64,000 bases of DNA from Kineothrix sp. IPX-CK (GTDB taxonomy: Bacteria > Bacillota > Clostridia > Lachnospirales > Lachnospiraceae), in the NCBI RefSeq assembly GCF_039134705.1, contig NZ_CP146256.1:2232001-2296000 (forward strand), read 5' to 3'. Both the position numbers and the translations under genes were made by a program. The notes below the pieces were generated by a model that saw nothing but the letters and a program-made list of their open reading frames with translations, did not search any database and was not told the DNA's origin. Below, piece after piece: positions 35,876 through 44,060 of this stretch (positions within the stretch are counted from its first letter, which is position 1; each line of letters starts with the position of its first letter).

Positions 35876-36586
35876 ATGGCTCTTTACTATAGAAATGAAC
35901 TTAAGTATGTAGTGTCTGAGGCGCAGATGGTATGCCTTAAAAGCCGGATACGCCCTTTTATGGAATTGGATAAGCATGCAGGCGGAGATGGGATGTATAG
36001 TATCCGAAGCGTTTATCTGGATGATTATAGAAATACAAACTATTATGAAAATGAGGAGGGGACCAGTCCACGGGAGAAGTTTAGAATTCGTATTTATAAC
36101 GGAGACAGCAAGAGGATCCGTCTGGAACTTAAGCGTAAAGAACGTGGGAAGATACATAAGGATTCCTGCATATTAACGAAGGAACAGTGCGAAGCTGTCA
36201 TACACGCCAAGCTGCTGTCCTGCAAAAAGGAAGATCCGCCAGTCCTTCAGAAATTCTGCCTTCAGCAAAAAAGCCGGTTGTTGGAACCGAAGGTCATCGT
36301 GGAATACGAAAGAGAGCCCTACGTATGTAAAAACGGGAATGTTAGAATTACTTTTGACAGGAATATCCGTTCCTCCAATAGAAAAGAAAGCTTTTTCGAC
36401 GACAGGGTTTATTCCAGACCAATTATGCCGGTAGGACAACATTTGCTGGAGGTAAAATATGACGAGTATTTGCCGGATCATATTTATAGAAGCCTTCAGT
36501 TGGAGAATCTGCGCCGGACAACATTTTCAAAATATTATTTATGCAGAAAATACAATATAGGAGGAATGATAAGCAATGGGTTTTAA
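35876..36586 (+). CDS. VTC-domain protein (polyphosphate polymerase-like)
   Basis: A 236-residue VTC domain protein of the triphosphate-tunnel type. Family landmarks: YRNELKYVVSEAQM at the start, SIRSVYLDDYRNTNYYEN, REKFRIRIYNG, IRLELKRKERGKIHKDS, and PKVIVEYEREPYV. In yeast the VTC4 version makes polyphosphate from ATP; bacterial stand-alone versions next to CotH and DUF4956 are largely uncharacterised. The gene is 3 bases from CotH and overlaps DUF4956 by 11 bases, so the three products are probably made together. Confidence 0.88.
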   Translation: MALYYRNELKYVVSEAQMVCLKSRIRPFMELDKHAGGDGMYSIRSVYLDDYRNTNYYENEEGTSPREKFRIRIYNGDSKRIRLELKRKERGKIHKDSCILTKEQCEAVIHAKLLSCKKEDPPVLQKFCLQQKSRLLEPKVIVEYEREPYVCKNGNVRITFDRNIRSSNRKESFFDDRVYSRPIMPVGQHLLEVKYDEYLPDHIYRSLQLENLRRTTFSKYYLCRKYNIGGMISNGF

Positions 36587-37247
36587 TGATGTATTAAAAA
36601 AATCTTTTTTACAGATTACGGCAGACAGCATGAGCAGAGGAGACGTTTTGCTGTCGATAGGGGTGGCCTGCCTGATTGCGGTGTATATTTTTACCATATA
36701 TAGGGTGATGACAAGGAATTCCTTTTATAACAAGAACTTCAATATATCGCTGGTAGCCCTGGCGGTCATCACAACGGCGATTATTCTCTCCATACAATCC
36801 AGTGTGGTAATATCCCTCGGAATGGTAGGAGCACTGTCCATTGTCCGGTTTCGTACGGCAATTAAGGAGCCTATGGATCTGGTCTTTCTGTTTTGGTCGA
36901 TCAGCGTGGGAATTATTTGCGGTGCCGGCTTGTTTGAAATTGCTATTGTCACTTCGTTGGTATTGACGGCTATCATCATCTTTTTGGATAAAATGCCCGT
37001 GGCGAAGACATCCATGATGCTGGTAGTGGATTCCGATAATATAGAGGCAGAAGAGGATATTATGGAAGTAGTCAGGAAATACAGCCCTCATGTGCGCGTA
37101 AAATCGAGGAACATGAACGCAGAGTGCCTGAACATGGTGGTCGAGGTGCGAATAAAAGAAGAAGCGCAGTGTATTAGAGAAGTAAATGCACTTGAGTACA
37201 CTAACAATGTTTCGCTCATATCGCAGGACGGGGAGGCAACTTTTTAA
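36576..37247 (+). CDS. DUF4956 membrane protein
   Basis: A 223-residue protein with four predicted helices in the first 130 residues and a soluble C-terminal domain (about 140-223). The conserved loop SLGMVGALSIVRFRTAIKEP between helices is the DUF4956 signature; the tail resembles an ACT-like fold (MLVVDSDNIEAEEDIMEVV). Function is not established. It overlaps the VTC gene by 11 bases and may provide a membrane channel or anchor for its product. Confidence 0.87.
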   Translation: MGFNDVLKKSFLQITADSMSRGDVLLSIGVACLIAVYIFTIYRVMTRNSFYNKNFNISLVALAVITTAIILSIQSSVVISLGMVGALSIVRFRTAIKEPMDLVFLFWSISVGIICGAGLFEIAIVTSLVLTAIIIFLDKMPVAKTSMMLVVDSDNIEAEEDIMEVVRKYSPHVRVKSRNMNAECLNMVVEVRIKEEAQCIREVNALEYTNNVSLISQDGEATF

Positions 37248-37305
37248 CCTTTTTTTCGTGTAATTTCTATAAATAAAAATATAAAGATATAAATGAGAAT
37301 AGGTC

Positions 37306-37334
37306 TTGACTTTATCAATAAACCACGTTATACT
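37306..37334 (+). promoter_or_regulatory. Promoter of the DEAD-box helicase gene
   Basis: TTGACT at 37306-37311 and TATACT at 37329-37334 with a 17-base spacer. The expected start near 37341 gives a leader of about 112 bases with an early terminator. Confidence 0.85.
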
Positions 37335-37353
37335 GAATAAGTTCGTAAATGAA

Positions 37354-37388
37354 AGACAGCACTTTTGAAACGAGTGTTGTCTTTTTTT
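37354..37388 (+). terminator. Intrinsic terminator inside the helicase mRNA leader (attenuator)
   Basis: AGACAGCACT (37354-37363) pairs with AGTGTTGTCT (37373-37382) as a 10-bp stem with one G-U, followed by seven T. It begins about 14 bases after the expected transcription start and lies 65 bases before the ATG, so it must be bypassed for the helicase to be made. A second small stem (GTCCG 37424-37428 with CGGAC 37434-37438) lies just before the ribosome site. Confidence 0.8.
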
Positions 37389-37452
37389 GCGAGAGAAAGT
37401 AATGATGGAAATGTGATTAAAAAGTCCGTTTGACGGACAGAACAGGAGTTAG

Positions 37453-39054
37453 ATGAGCAGTACAGAAAATCAGATTAGTTATAAAGAATCGGCAATTGAT
37501 GAGAGAATTATTCGAGCGGTAGAAGAAATGGGATTCGAGAATATGACGCCTATTCAAGCGCAGGCAATACCCGTTATGCTGGAGGGCAGAGATATTATAG
37601 GGCAGGCGCAGACGGGAACCGGTAAGACCGCGGCGTTTGGAATACCCGTTATTCAGAGCATCGATGTGAATAATAAAGCATTACAGGCGATTGTTCTTTG
37701 CCCTACGAGAGAGCTGGCTATTCAGGCGGCGGAGGAGATGAGGCGATTTGCCAAATATATGCACGGAGTTAAGGTGCTTCCCGTATATGGCGGTCAGGAT
37801 ATTTCCAGACAGATTCGGGCGCTTAGCGGCGGCACACAGATTGTAGTAGGAACCCCTGGAAGGGTCATGGACCATATGCGCCGCCATACAATAAGGACGG
37901 GGCAGATGAAAATTATCGTCCTGGATGAAGCAGATGAGATGTTGAACATGGGATTTCGTGAGGATATAGAGACGATACTTAAGGATATGCCAACAGAAAG
38001 GCAGACTGCACTTTTCTCAGCGACGATGCCCAAGCCGATACTGGATATTACGAGAGAATATCAGAAGGCGGATGCAGAATATTTGAAGATGACGCCGAAG
38101 GAAGTGACGATACCATTAGTTAAGCAGGCATATTATCAGATACAGCGCAAGGATAAGGAAGAAGTTCTTTGCCGTCTTATGGATTACTATCATCCTAAGC
38201 GTTCTCTCATTTTCTGTAATACAAAACGAATGGTGGATGAACTGACAGAGCATTTAAAAGACAGAGGCTATCAGGCGGAAGGATTGCATGGTGATTTGAG
38301 CCAGAACCAGAGAGACACCGTAATGAATCTTTTCAGAAGCGGAAGGACTGATATCCTTATCGCTACGGATGTGGCTGCCAGAGGAATTGATGTTGATAAC
38401 GTGGAAGCGGTATTTAACTTCGACGTGCCGGATGATATTGAATATTATGTTCATCGTATCGGACGTACCGGACGTGCAGGCAAGACGGGGCGCTCCTTCA
38501 CTCTGGTGGTGGGCAGAGAGGTCTTCAAGCTGCGTGAAATCGAGAGAATATGCCACACTACGATAAAAGAGAAAAGTGTCCCTTCTGCAGCGGATATTAC
38601 TTCTGTAAAAGAGGAGAAAGTTCTAAGCGAAGTTCTGGAAGTGATGCAGAATAAGAAAATGGATAAGACCATAGAATTTCTTGAAAATAAGCTGGCCGAA
38701 AGCGATTACACCGCATTGGAGCTTGCGGCGGCCTTTATGAAGTTGAAGATGGGCGACGATATCAAGGACATCAAAATTGAGAAGTACGGTCCGAGAGACC
38801 GCGGCTTCGGTAAAGGCAAAGGCAAGGGTTCCGGTCTGGGCGTGCGAGGCGGCGAAGGACGCAGGAGAGACGACGGGAAGAAATACGATGGTAAGAGATA
38901 CGGTGGCGGTAAAGACAGAAGCAAGGATAAGGGCTTTAGCGAGAAACGTTTCACGGATAAAAATAACGACAAAAGAGTCCGCAAAGACAGAGAAGCACCG
39001 GAAATCTTCAAAGGAAGAGAAAAAAGCAAGAAAAGCAGAAGAGAAGCCATATAA
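37453..39054 (+). CDS. DEAD-box ATP-dependent RNA helicase (CshA/DeaD-like)
   Basis: A 533-residue RNA helicase. Q motif MTPIQAQAIPVML, motif I AQTGTGKTAA, DEAD box VLDEADEML, SAT motif FSATMP, motif V/VI ATDVAARGIDVDNV and YVHRIGRTGRAGKTG. The last 90 residues are a Gly/Lys/Arg-rich tail (GKGKGKGSGLGVRGG, KDRSKDKGF) that should bind RNA. It follows the CshA/DeaD pattern of cold-shock, ribosome-assembly and mRNA-decay helicases, and could work with RNase Y. Expression appears attenuated by the leader terminator. Confidence 0.92.
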   Translation: MSSTENQISYKESAIDERIIRAVEEMGFENMTPIQAQAIPVMLEGRDIIGQAQTGTGKTAAFGIPVIQSIDVNNKALQAIVLCPTRELAIQAAEEMRRFAKYMHGVKVLPVYGGQDISRQIRALSGGTQIVVGTPGRVMDHMRRHTIRTGQMKIIVLDEADEMLNMGFREDIETILKDMPTERQTALFSATMPKPILDITREYQKADAEYLKMTPKEVTIPLVKQAYYQIQRKDKEEVLCRLMDYYHPKRSLIFCNTKRMVDELTEHLKDRGYQAEGLHGDLSQNQRDTVMNLFRSGRTDILIATDVAARGIDVDNVEAVFNFDVPDDIEYYVHRIGRTGRAGKTGRSFTLVVGREVFKLREIERICHTTIKEKSVPSAADITSVKEEKVLSEVLEVMQNKKMDKTIEFLENKLAESDYTALELAAAFMKLKMGDDIKDIKIEKYGPRDRGFGKGKGKGSGLGVRGGEGRRRDDGKKYDGKRYGGGKDRSKDKGFSEKRFTDKNNDKRVRKDREAPEIFKGREKSKKSRREAI

Positions 39055-39071
39055 ATTATGAGCAACAATAA

Positions 39072-39108
39072 TTAACGCTGTCCCGAGCTATCAGGACAGC
39101 GTTAATTC
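39072..39108. terminator. Bidirectional terminator between the helicase and YgjP-like genes
   Basis: TTAACGCTGTCC and GGACAGCGTTAA are perfect 12-bp complements around CGAGCTATCA. Confidence 0.85.
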
Positions 39109-39714
39109 ATTTCCATGTTCTTTTAACCATTTTCTTCTTTCTTTGTAATCTGGAAGAATGGTCGCTACACAGCTCCAGAATCTTTCGGAATGATTCATAT
39201 GGGCCAAATGGCAGAGCTCATGTACAATGACATAATCCAAAATAGCAGGAGGGGCCAGCATCAGCTTCCAGTTAAAGGATAAGGTTCCCTTGCTGCTGCA
39301 GCTTCCCCAGCGGGTTTTCTGTTCCCTCACGGAAATGCGGGAATAGCAACGGGGGAACAAGTCAGGATAAGCGGCAAGATAATAGTCGGCGCGCTTAGGA
39401 ATATATTCTCTGGCGGCTTCTTTGTAACGCTTTTCGAGAGCGAGGCGCTGGGTCTGTGTATATTCGAAGGCCGGCCGTCTGCTCTTTCGCACTTCATATT
39501 CAGCCAGCCTATCCGTAATCCAGAACTGCTTCCCGCGCAATATCTGCTCCACTTCGCCGTCACTGACGTAAAGAGGAACCCTTATCGTCAGAATTCCGTT
39601 TTCGTTAAGAGAGATGGAGTAGGTCTTGCGCTTGCTTCGGAATACTTCATAGTCGGCTTGCACTGTCATATTTTTTTTGTTTTTTAATAAAATCATATCG
39701 CTCATAAAAAGCAT
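39091..39714 (-). CDS. YgjP-like zinc metallopeptidase (DUF45/M48-like)
   Basis: A 207-residue soluble protein. It has the zinc motif HELCHLAHMNHSERFW (HExxH plus downstream His and Glu-like residues) and the preceding YSRISVREQKTRWGSCSSKG, both typical of the YgjP/DUF45 (WLM-related) family. Biological substrates are unknown; some relatives associate with restriction systems, but none is nearby. Its stop lies inside the shared terminator region. Confidence 0.88.
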   Translation of the reverse strand: MLFMSDMILLKNKKNMTVQADYEVFRSKRKTYSISLNENGILTIRVPLYVSDGEVEQILRGKQFWITDRLAEYEVRKSRRPAFEYTQTQRLALEKRYKEAAREYIPKRADYYLAAYPDLFPRCYSRISVREQKTRWGSCSSKGTLSFNWKLMLAPPAILDYVIVHELCHLAHMNHSERFWSCVATILPDYKERRKWLKEHGNELTLS

Positions 39715-39867
39715 TATAGCATTGTCAAGCTTACTTTTCTATGGTAGTATGAAAATTGTGTAAAAATTGTTTTTGAGGTTATAAGGTTGAAAGAATATTT
39801 TTCCTTCAACCTGAGATTTGTGTTACGCACAAAGTCTCCAGACTTTGAAAGAAGCATAGGTATAAAT

Positions 39868-41223
39868 ATGGGAAATGAAAATAAGAATAAAAAAACGAAC
39901 GGGATAGAGACTTCCAGAGGCGAAAAAAGGGAGAGAAGGAGAAGAGTGAGACGCAGGATAGTCCTTCTTCAAAGAATCTTTGCTGTCATATTGGTACTTG
40001 CGGCCGCAGGGGGCTGCTTTGCTCTTATCTGGAATCTGCCGGCGCTTAAACTGGACAGAGAGTTAAAGGCAGGAGAGGAATACACTCAGGAGGAAGCTTT
40101 CGATGAAGCAATCGCATATTACGAAGAAGCATTGAAGATAGATTCCACTTCCGTCAAAGCATACCGCTATATGGCGAACGCATATTTTAGCAAGGAAGAC
40201 AGTCAACAGGCAACGAAGGTACTTCTTGAGGGCTGGCAGAATACACAGGACGAAGGCCTGCTTAAGTATTATTGTACCACTATTTTGAACGAAGCGGTGG
40301 CGGAGATAAACGACGGTGCCTGCACCTTGGAGACTGTCCGGAAGATCTTGAGTGCACTTGAGATGGATGAGAATAATACGGATGCACTGGAGCTTATGAA
40401 CACCGCTTACGAACGTGTTATTCTGGGATTTCAGGAGAAAAATGACACAGACTTTTTTTATGATGTGAATGGACAGGAGGCCTGCCAGTTTCTCCTTTAT
40501 CAGCAGATAATGGATAAATTATTTGACATTTACGGGACAAGTTCTTCTGAAGATGTGAAGAATATTATTTTCAGATATGCCCTTATAGATGTTCCCGAAC
40601 TAAAGATAAGCAGAACACATGCGGAAGCTTATCGTAGCCTTTTAGAGAAGGTATCGGCACTGGGAGAGAATGAAGCTGTAAACAGGCTGCTTTCCTGCCT
40701 GAATAAGGAAGAATCGGTTCAAAGCGTCTTTGCGGATATATTTGCCTCATTTGATGCCGGAAATTATGAGGCGGCTAAGGATTTTGTCGTTTCAGAAGAC
40801 TATACACAGATTCGGGATGCGTTCATTAACGGCACGATGGAATACTGGAGCGGAGAAACCTATATACCGGTAAGCCGTGAGACGGTGATCCTGAAACAAA
40901 CAGACGGAACATGGACCTTCCGGTTCCCGGAATTCGAGGACGATGAAACCACAGCGGGAATAATAACGGTATGGGGAAATAAGATGACAGACGAAGGAAT
41001 TCAACGATCCTGTATTGCCTACGAACCGGCTAAGGAAGGAGAAAGCTATTTCCCTCATACGCAGTACGTCATCAGCTATATGTACAGCAATGTACAGAAG
41101 GAGAATTCTTTCGAGGCGGAGATGAATTATCATTTCGAGACGAGAACGTGGACGGAGGAAGGAATGACGACGGACATGATCGGTGACTGGGGCGGACCTT
41201 ACCAGTGGGAGAAAACATATTAA
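39868..41223 (+). CDS. Membrane-anchored tetratricopeptide-repeat protein
   Basis: About 451 residues. A very basic N-terminal tail (EKRERRRRVRRR) precedes one hydrophobic span (about 35-58, IFAVILVLAAAGGCFALIW), placing the rest outside. TPR-like helices follow (EAFDEAIAYYEEALKIDSTS, VKAYRYMANAYFS). The C-terminal half is not recognised; it contains YTQIRDAFINGTMEYWSGE and ends GGPYQWEKTY. The open frame begins at 39787; ATG 39868 was preferred because it starts just before the basic tail. It abuts the thiamine pyrophosphokinase gene. Confidence 0.7.
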   Translation: MGNENKNKKTNGIETSRGEKRERRRRVRRRIVLLQRIFAVILVLAAAGGCFALIWNLPALKLDRELKAGEEYTQEEAFDEAIAYYEEALKIDSTSVKAYRYMANAYFSKEDSQQATKVLLEGWQNTQDEGLLKYYCTTILNEAVAEINDGACTLETVRKILSALEMDENNTDALELMNTAYERVILGFQEKNDTDFFYDVNGQEACQFLLYQQIMDKLFDIYGTSSSEDVKNIIFRYALIDVPELKISRTHAEAYRSLLEKVSALGENEAVNRLLSCLNKEESVQSVFADIFASFDAGNYEAAKDFVVSEDYTQIRDAFINGTMEYWSGETYIPVSRETVILKQTDGTWTFRFPEFEDDETTAGIITVWGNKMTDEGIQRSCIAYEPAKEGESYFPHTQYVISYMYSNVQKENSFEAEMNYHFETRTWTEEGMTTDMIGDWGGPYQWEKTY

Positions 41224-41236
41224 AGGAGTGTCTGGA

Positions 41237-41887
41237 TTGGGTGAAGGAAAGTGTATCGTAGTCGGGGCAGGAGATTTTACCCCCATAGAAATCAATAAAA
41301 AAGAAGGAGATTTCTGCATCGCGGTGGATGGCGGATATTTGTATTGCAAGCTGGTAGGGCTTGCAGTTGATCTGCTCATCGGCGACATGGATTCCATAGA
41401 TGAGAACATCAGGCCGGAAATAGAGGCGATGAAGGAAGAAAATCCTGAAAAAGTTATCATGCTAAACCCTGAAAAGGATGATACGGATACCCTGGCAGCC
41501 CTGCGCATCGGTATGGAAAGGGGGTATAAGGACTTTCGCATATATGGGGCCATGGGCGGAAGGCTGGAGCATACCATCGCTAATATTCAATGCCTTAGCT
41601 TCTTGAAAAATAACGGCAGGAAAGCATATATCATGGATGCCAATGTAATGATGACCGTAATAAAAAGCGAATCCATAAAGTTTGATAAAGGAATGAACGG
41701 ATTCCTATCGTTATTTTCGCTTGGAGAAAAGGCGAGAGGCGTTACGATAGACGGAATGAAATATCCGTTAAGGGAAGCCACGGTAACCAATGATTACCCT
41801 ATTGGCATCAGCAATGAATTCATAGGTGAAGAGGGTGTGATAACCGTAGAAGAGGGAATGCTGCTTCTTATTGTTTCGTGGGCGTAA
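41237..41887 (+). CDS. thiN: Thiamine pyrophosphokinase
   Basis: A 216-residue enzyme transferring pyrophosphate from ATP to thiamine. Motifs: CIAVDGGYLYCKL, DLLIGDMDSID, LNPEKDDTDTLAAL and YGAMGGRLEHTIANIQ. Start: TTG 41237 lies eight bases after AAGGAG, which itself overlaps the upstream stop; no ATG is suitable. In many Firmicutes thiN follows rsgA-rpe; here it follows the TPR gene instead. Confidence 0.9.
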   Translation: MGEGKCIVVGAGDFTPIEINKKEGDFCIAVDGGYLYCKLVGLAVDLLIGDMDSIDENIRPEIEAMKEENPEKVIMLNPEKDDTDTLAALRIGMERGYKDFRIYGAMGGRLEHTIANIQCLSFLKNNGRKAYIMDANVMMTVIKSESIKFDKGMNGFLSLFSLGEKARGVTIDGMKYPLREATVTNDYPIGISNEFIGEEGVITVEEGMLLLIVSWA

Positions 41888-41930
41888 GAGAAAATACGTT
41901 TTGTAGAAAGTTCCTATACTATGTCGGTTA

Positions 41931-41964
41931 AAAAAAGAAGCGTTTTTTAAAACGCTTCTTTTTG
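41931..41964. terminator. Bidirectional terminator between thiN and the thioesterase gene
   Basis: AAGAAGCGTTTT and AAAACGCTTCTT form a long stem with flanking A and T runs. Confidence 0.8.
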
Positions 41965-42420
41965 TCTGTATTTACGCAAGTCGATACGTTTCTTCGCATT
42001 ATCCCATTCCAACTGCTGTACTTCGCTTTCAATTAAGAGTCCATAGGGAATCGGTATGGGCCGCTGGTCATCGTCGAGGGCGACTAAAGTTAAAAAGGCC
42101 CGGTTGATCGGGCGGCGCATTCCGTCGATGCCTTCCACGTAAGAATCCACTCTTACCTCCATGGAAGTATTGCCTACATAGGTAACATGGCCGATGATAA
42201 CAACCAAATCGTTAAGATAGGCGGCGCTTTTGAATTGAAGGTTATCGATGGAGGCGGTGGTGATCTGGGTACCGGCATGGCGCTTAGCCACGGTTCCTGC
42301 TACTTCATCGATCCAGGAAACGAGCTGACCGCCGAAAAGACGGCCTTCTCCGTTGATATCTTCATATTTCAAGAAGTGAATCTGTTCTGTTATAGAATCC
42401 TGAACGCGTTTTTTCTTCAT
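41947..42420 (-). CDS. Hotdog-fold acyl-CoA thioesterase
   Basis: About 157 residues. The pattern RLFGGQLVSWIDEVAGTVAK is the YciA/YkhA-type hotdog signature, with NLQFKSAAYLNDLVV and STSMEVRVDSYVE-like strands (NTSMEVRVDSYVEG) after it. It cleaves acyl-CoAs. ATG 42420 is preferred over 42432, which lies only one base from AAAGG. It is last in a minus-strand set with a sodium symporter and an acyl-CoA ligase, suggesting a role in handling the same acid. Confidence 0.87.
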   Translation of the reverse strand: MKKKRVQDSITEQIHFLKYEDINGEGRLFGGQLVSWIDEVAGTVAKRHAGTQITTASIDNLQFKSAAYLNDLVVIIGHVTYVGNTSMEVRVDSYVEGIDGMRRPINRAFLTLVALDDDQRPIPIPYGLLIESEVQQLEWDNAKKRIDLRKYRQKEAF

Positions 42421-42456
42421 ATTATTTCTCATGCCTTTCTTATAGCCTGCGAACTT

Positions 42457-43995
42457 TTATTTTCCTAAATCTTCCTTTACGGGCACCTGAGTCGTTTTGT
42501 CATAGCAGGAGAAAGAGGCGTTTATGAAGGAAGCCTCCAGCTTAGGCGTAAACAAGCTGACAACGGGTACAAGGATAAGCCCTGCCACCATGGCGAACGC
42601 ACCGGCATTGATGGGCGATTGTAAAATGGCGGGAAAGTAGCTGCGCAAGAGCAGGTTGCATATCATAAATCCTGAACCAAAGATGAACGCGGTCCATACG
42701 GACGCAGCAGTGGTTCTCTTCCAATATAAGCCGTAGAGGAAGGGCGCGAGGAATGATCCTGCCAAAGCACCCCATGATACGCCCATGAGCTGGGCAATAA
42801 ACGTGATGTTCTGCTTGTACTGTATGACGGCGATCACCACGGAGATGGCGATGAACACTACAATAAGGATACGTATGCTTAAAAGCTGCTTTTTTTCGCT
42901 CATGTTTTTAATAATATTATCCTTTATAAAGTCAATTGTCAATGTGGAACTGGAAGCCATGACAAGAGAGGACAGCGTGGACATGGAAGCGGAGAGCACC
43001 AATATGATAACTAATCCCATAAGTGCAGGCGAAAGACTGGAAATCATGGTAGGAACGATGGAATCGTAACCCTCTGCTGCAATATTGCTGCGGTCCGAGT
43101 ACAAGCGTCCGAAGCTGCCGAGGAAATAGCAGCCGCCGGAAATGACGATAGCGAAAAGTGTAGATATAATAGTTCCTTTTTTGATGGAAGCTTCGCTTTT
43201 AATGGAATAGAATTTCTGAACCATCTGAGGAAGTCCCCAAGTGCCCAGGGAGGTCAGAATCACCACCCCAAGAAGGTTTAACGGATCCGGACCGAAGAAG
43301 GAGGCGAACACTCCCGGCTGGGAGGATACTGTTTCATCGGTAAGAGCAGCGAGGCTGTTAATGGCTTCAGAAAAGCCTCCGTTGTTTTTTAAGATTGCAG
43401 CAATGACCGCTGTGATTCCAAAAAGCATGATAATGCCTTGAACGAAATCGGTAATGGCAGTAGCCATATAGCCACCGGCGATCACGTAGATACCGGTGAG
43501 TACAGCCATAATAATGATACAAACCGTATAATCGATGTTGAACGCCATTCCAAACAATCTGGAAAGCCCGTTGTACAAGGATGCGGTATAAGGAATCAAA
43601 AAGATGAATACGATGGCTGAAGCACAAATCTTCAGACGGTCGCTATGAAAGCGCCTGCCGAAAAATTCGGGCATGGTAGCGCTGTTCAGATGCTGAGTTA
43701 TAATACGGGTTCGGCGGCCTAAGACTACCCATGCGAGCATGGAGCCTAACAGAGCGTTGCCGATGCCGATCCATGTGGCAGAAATGCCGTATTTCCAGCC
43801 AAATTGTCCGGCATAGCCGACAAAGATAACGGCGGAGAAATAGGAAGTTCCGTAGGCGAAAGCGGAAAGCCATGGCCCTACATTCCTTCCTCCCAAAACG
43901 AAGCCATTGACATCGGTGGCATGCTTTCTGCAATAAAAGCCGATGCCTATCATAATTGCAAAGAATAATATTAACATCGATAACTTTATAATCAT
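42457..43995 (-). CDS. Sodium:solute symporter family transporter
   Basis: A 512-residue polytopic SSF protein with about 13 helices; GFVLGGRNVGPWLSAFAYGTSYFSA (split: VLGGRNVGPWLSAF, AYGTSYFSA) is the family's first-helix signature. It differs from PutP at the proline-site segment, so proline is unlikely. The gene lies between an acyl-CoA ligase (65 bases upstream) and a thioesterase, so uptake of a carboxylic acid that is then activated is a reasonable guess. Confidence 0.85.
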   Translation of the reverse strand: MIIKLSMLILFFAIMIGIGFYCRKHATDVNGFVLGGRNVGPWLSAFAYGTSYFSAVIFVGYAGQFGWKYGISATWIGIGNALLGSMLAWVVLGRRTRIITQHLNSATMPEFFGRRFHSDRLKICASAIVFIFLIPYTASLYNGLSRLFGMAFNIDYTVCIIIMAVLTGIYVIAGGYMATAITDFVQGIIMLFGITAVIAAILKNNGGFSEAINSLAALTDETVSSQPGVFASFFGPDPLNLLGVVILTSLGTWGLPQMVQKFYSIKSEASIKKGTIISTLFAIVISGGCYFLGSFGRLYSDRSNIAAEGYDSIVPTMISSLSPALMGLVIILVLSASMSTLSSLVMASSSTLTIDFIKDNIIKNMSEKKQLLSIRILIVVFIAISVVIAVIQYKQNITFIAQLMGVSWGALAGSFLAPFLYGLYWKRTTAASVWTAFIFGSGFMICNLLLRSYFPAILQSPINAGAFAMVAGLILVPVVSLFTPKLEASFINASFSCYDKTTQVPVKEDLGK

Positions 43996-44060
43996 AGTTT
44001 TACCCTCTCATAAGTGATATGAATTCATAAGTTACATGAATATGAATTGTTCGTATATTT

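Noticed and set aside
37349..37402. A 17-codon ORF overlapping the helicase leader terminator
   Set aside because: It starts about eight bases after the expected transcript start, with no ribosome site; probably chance.
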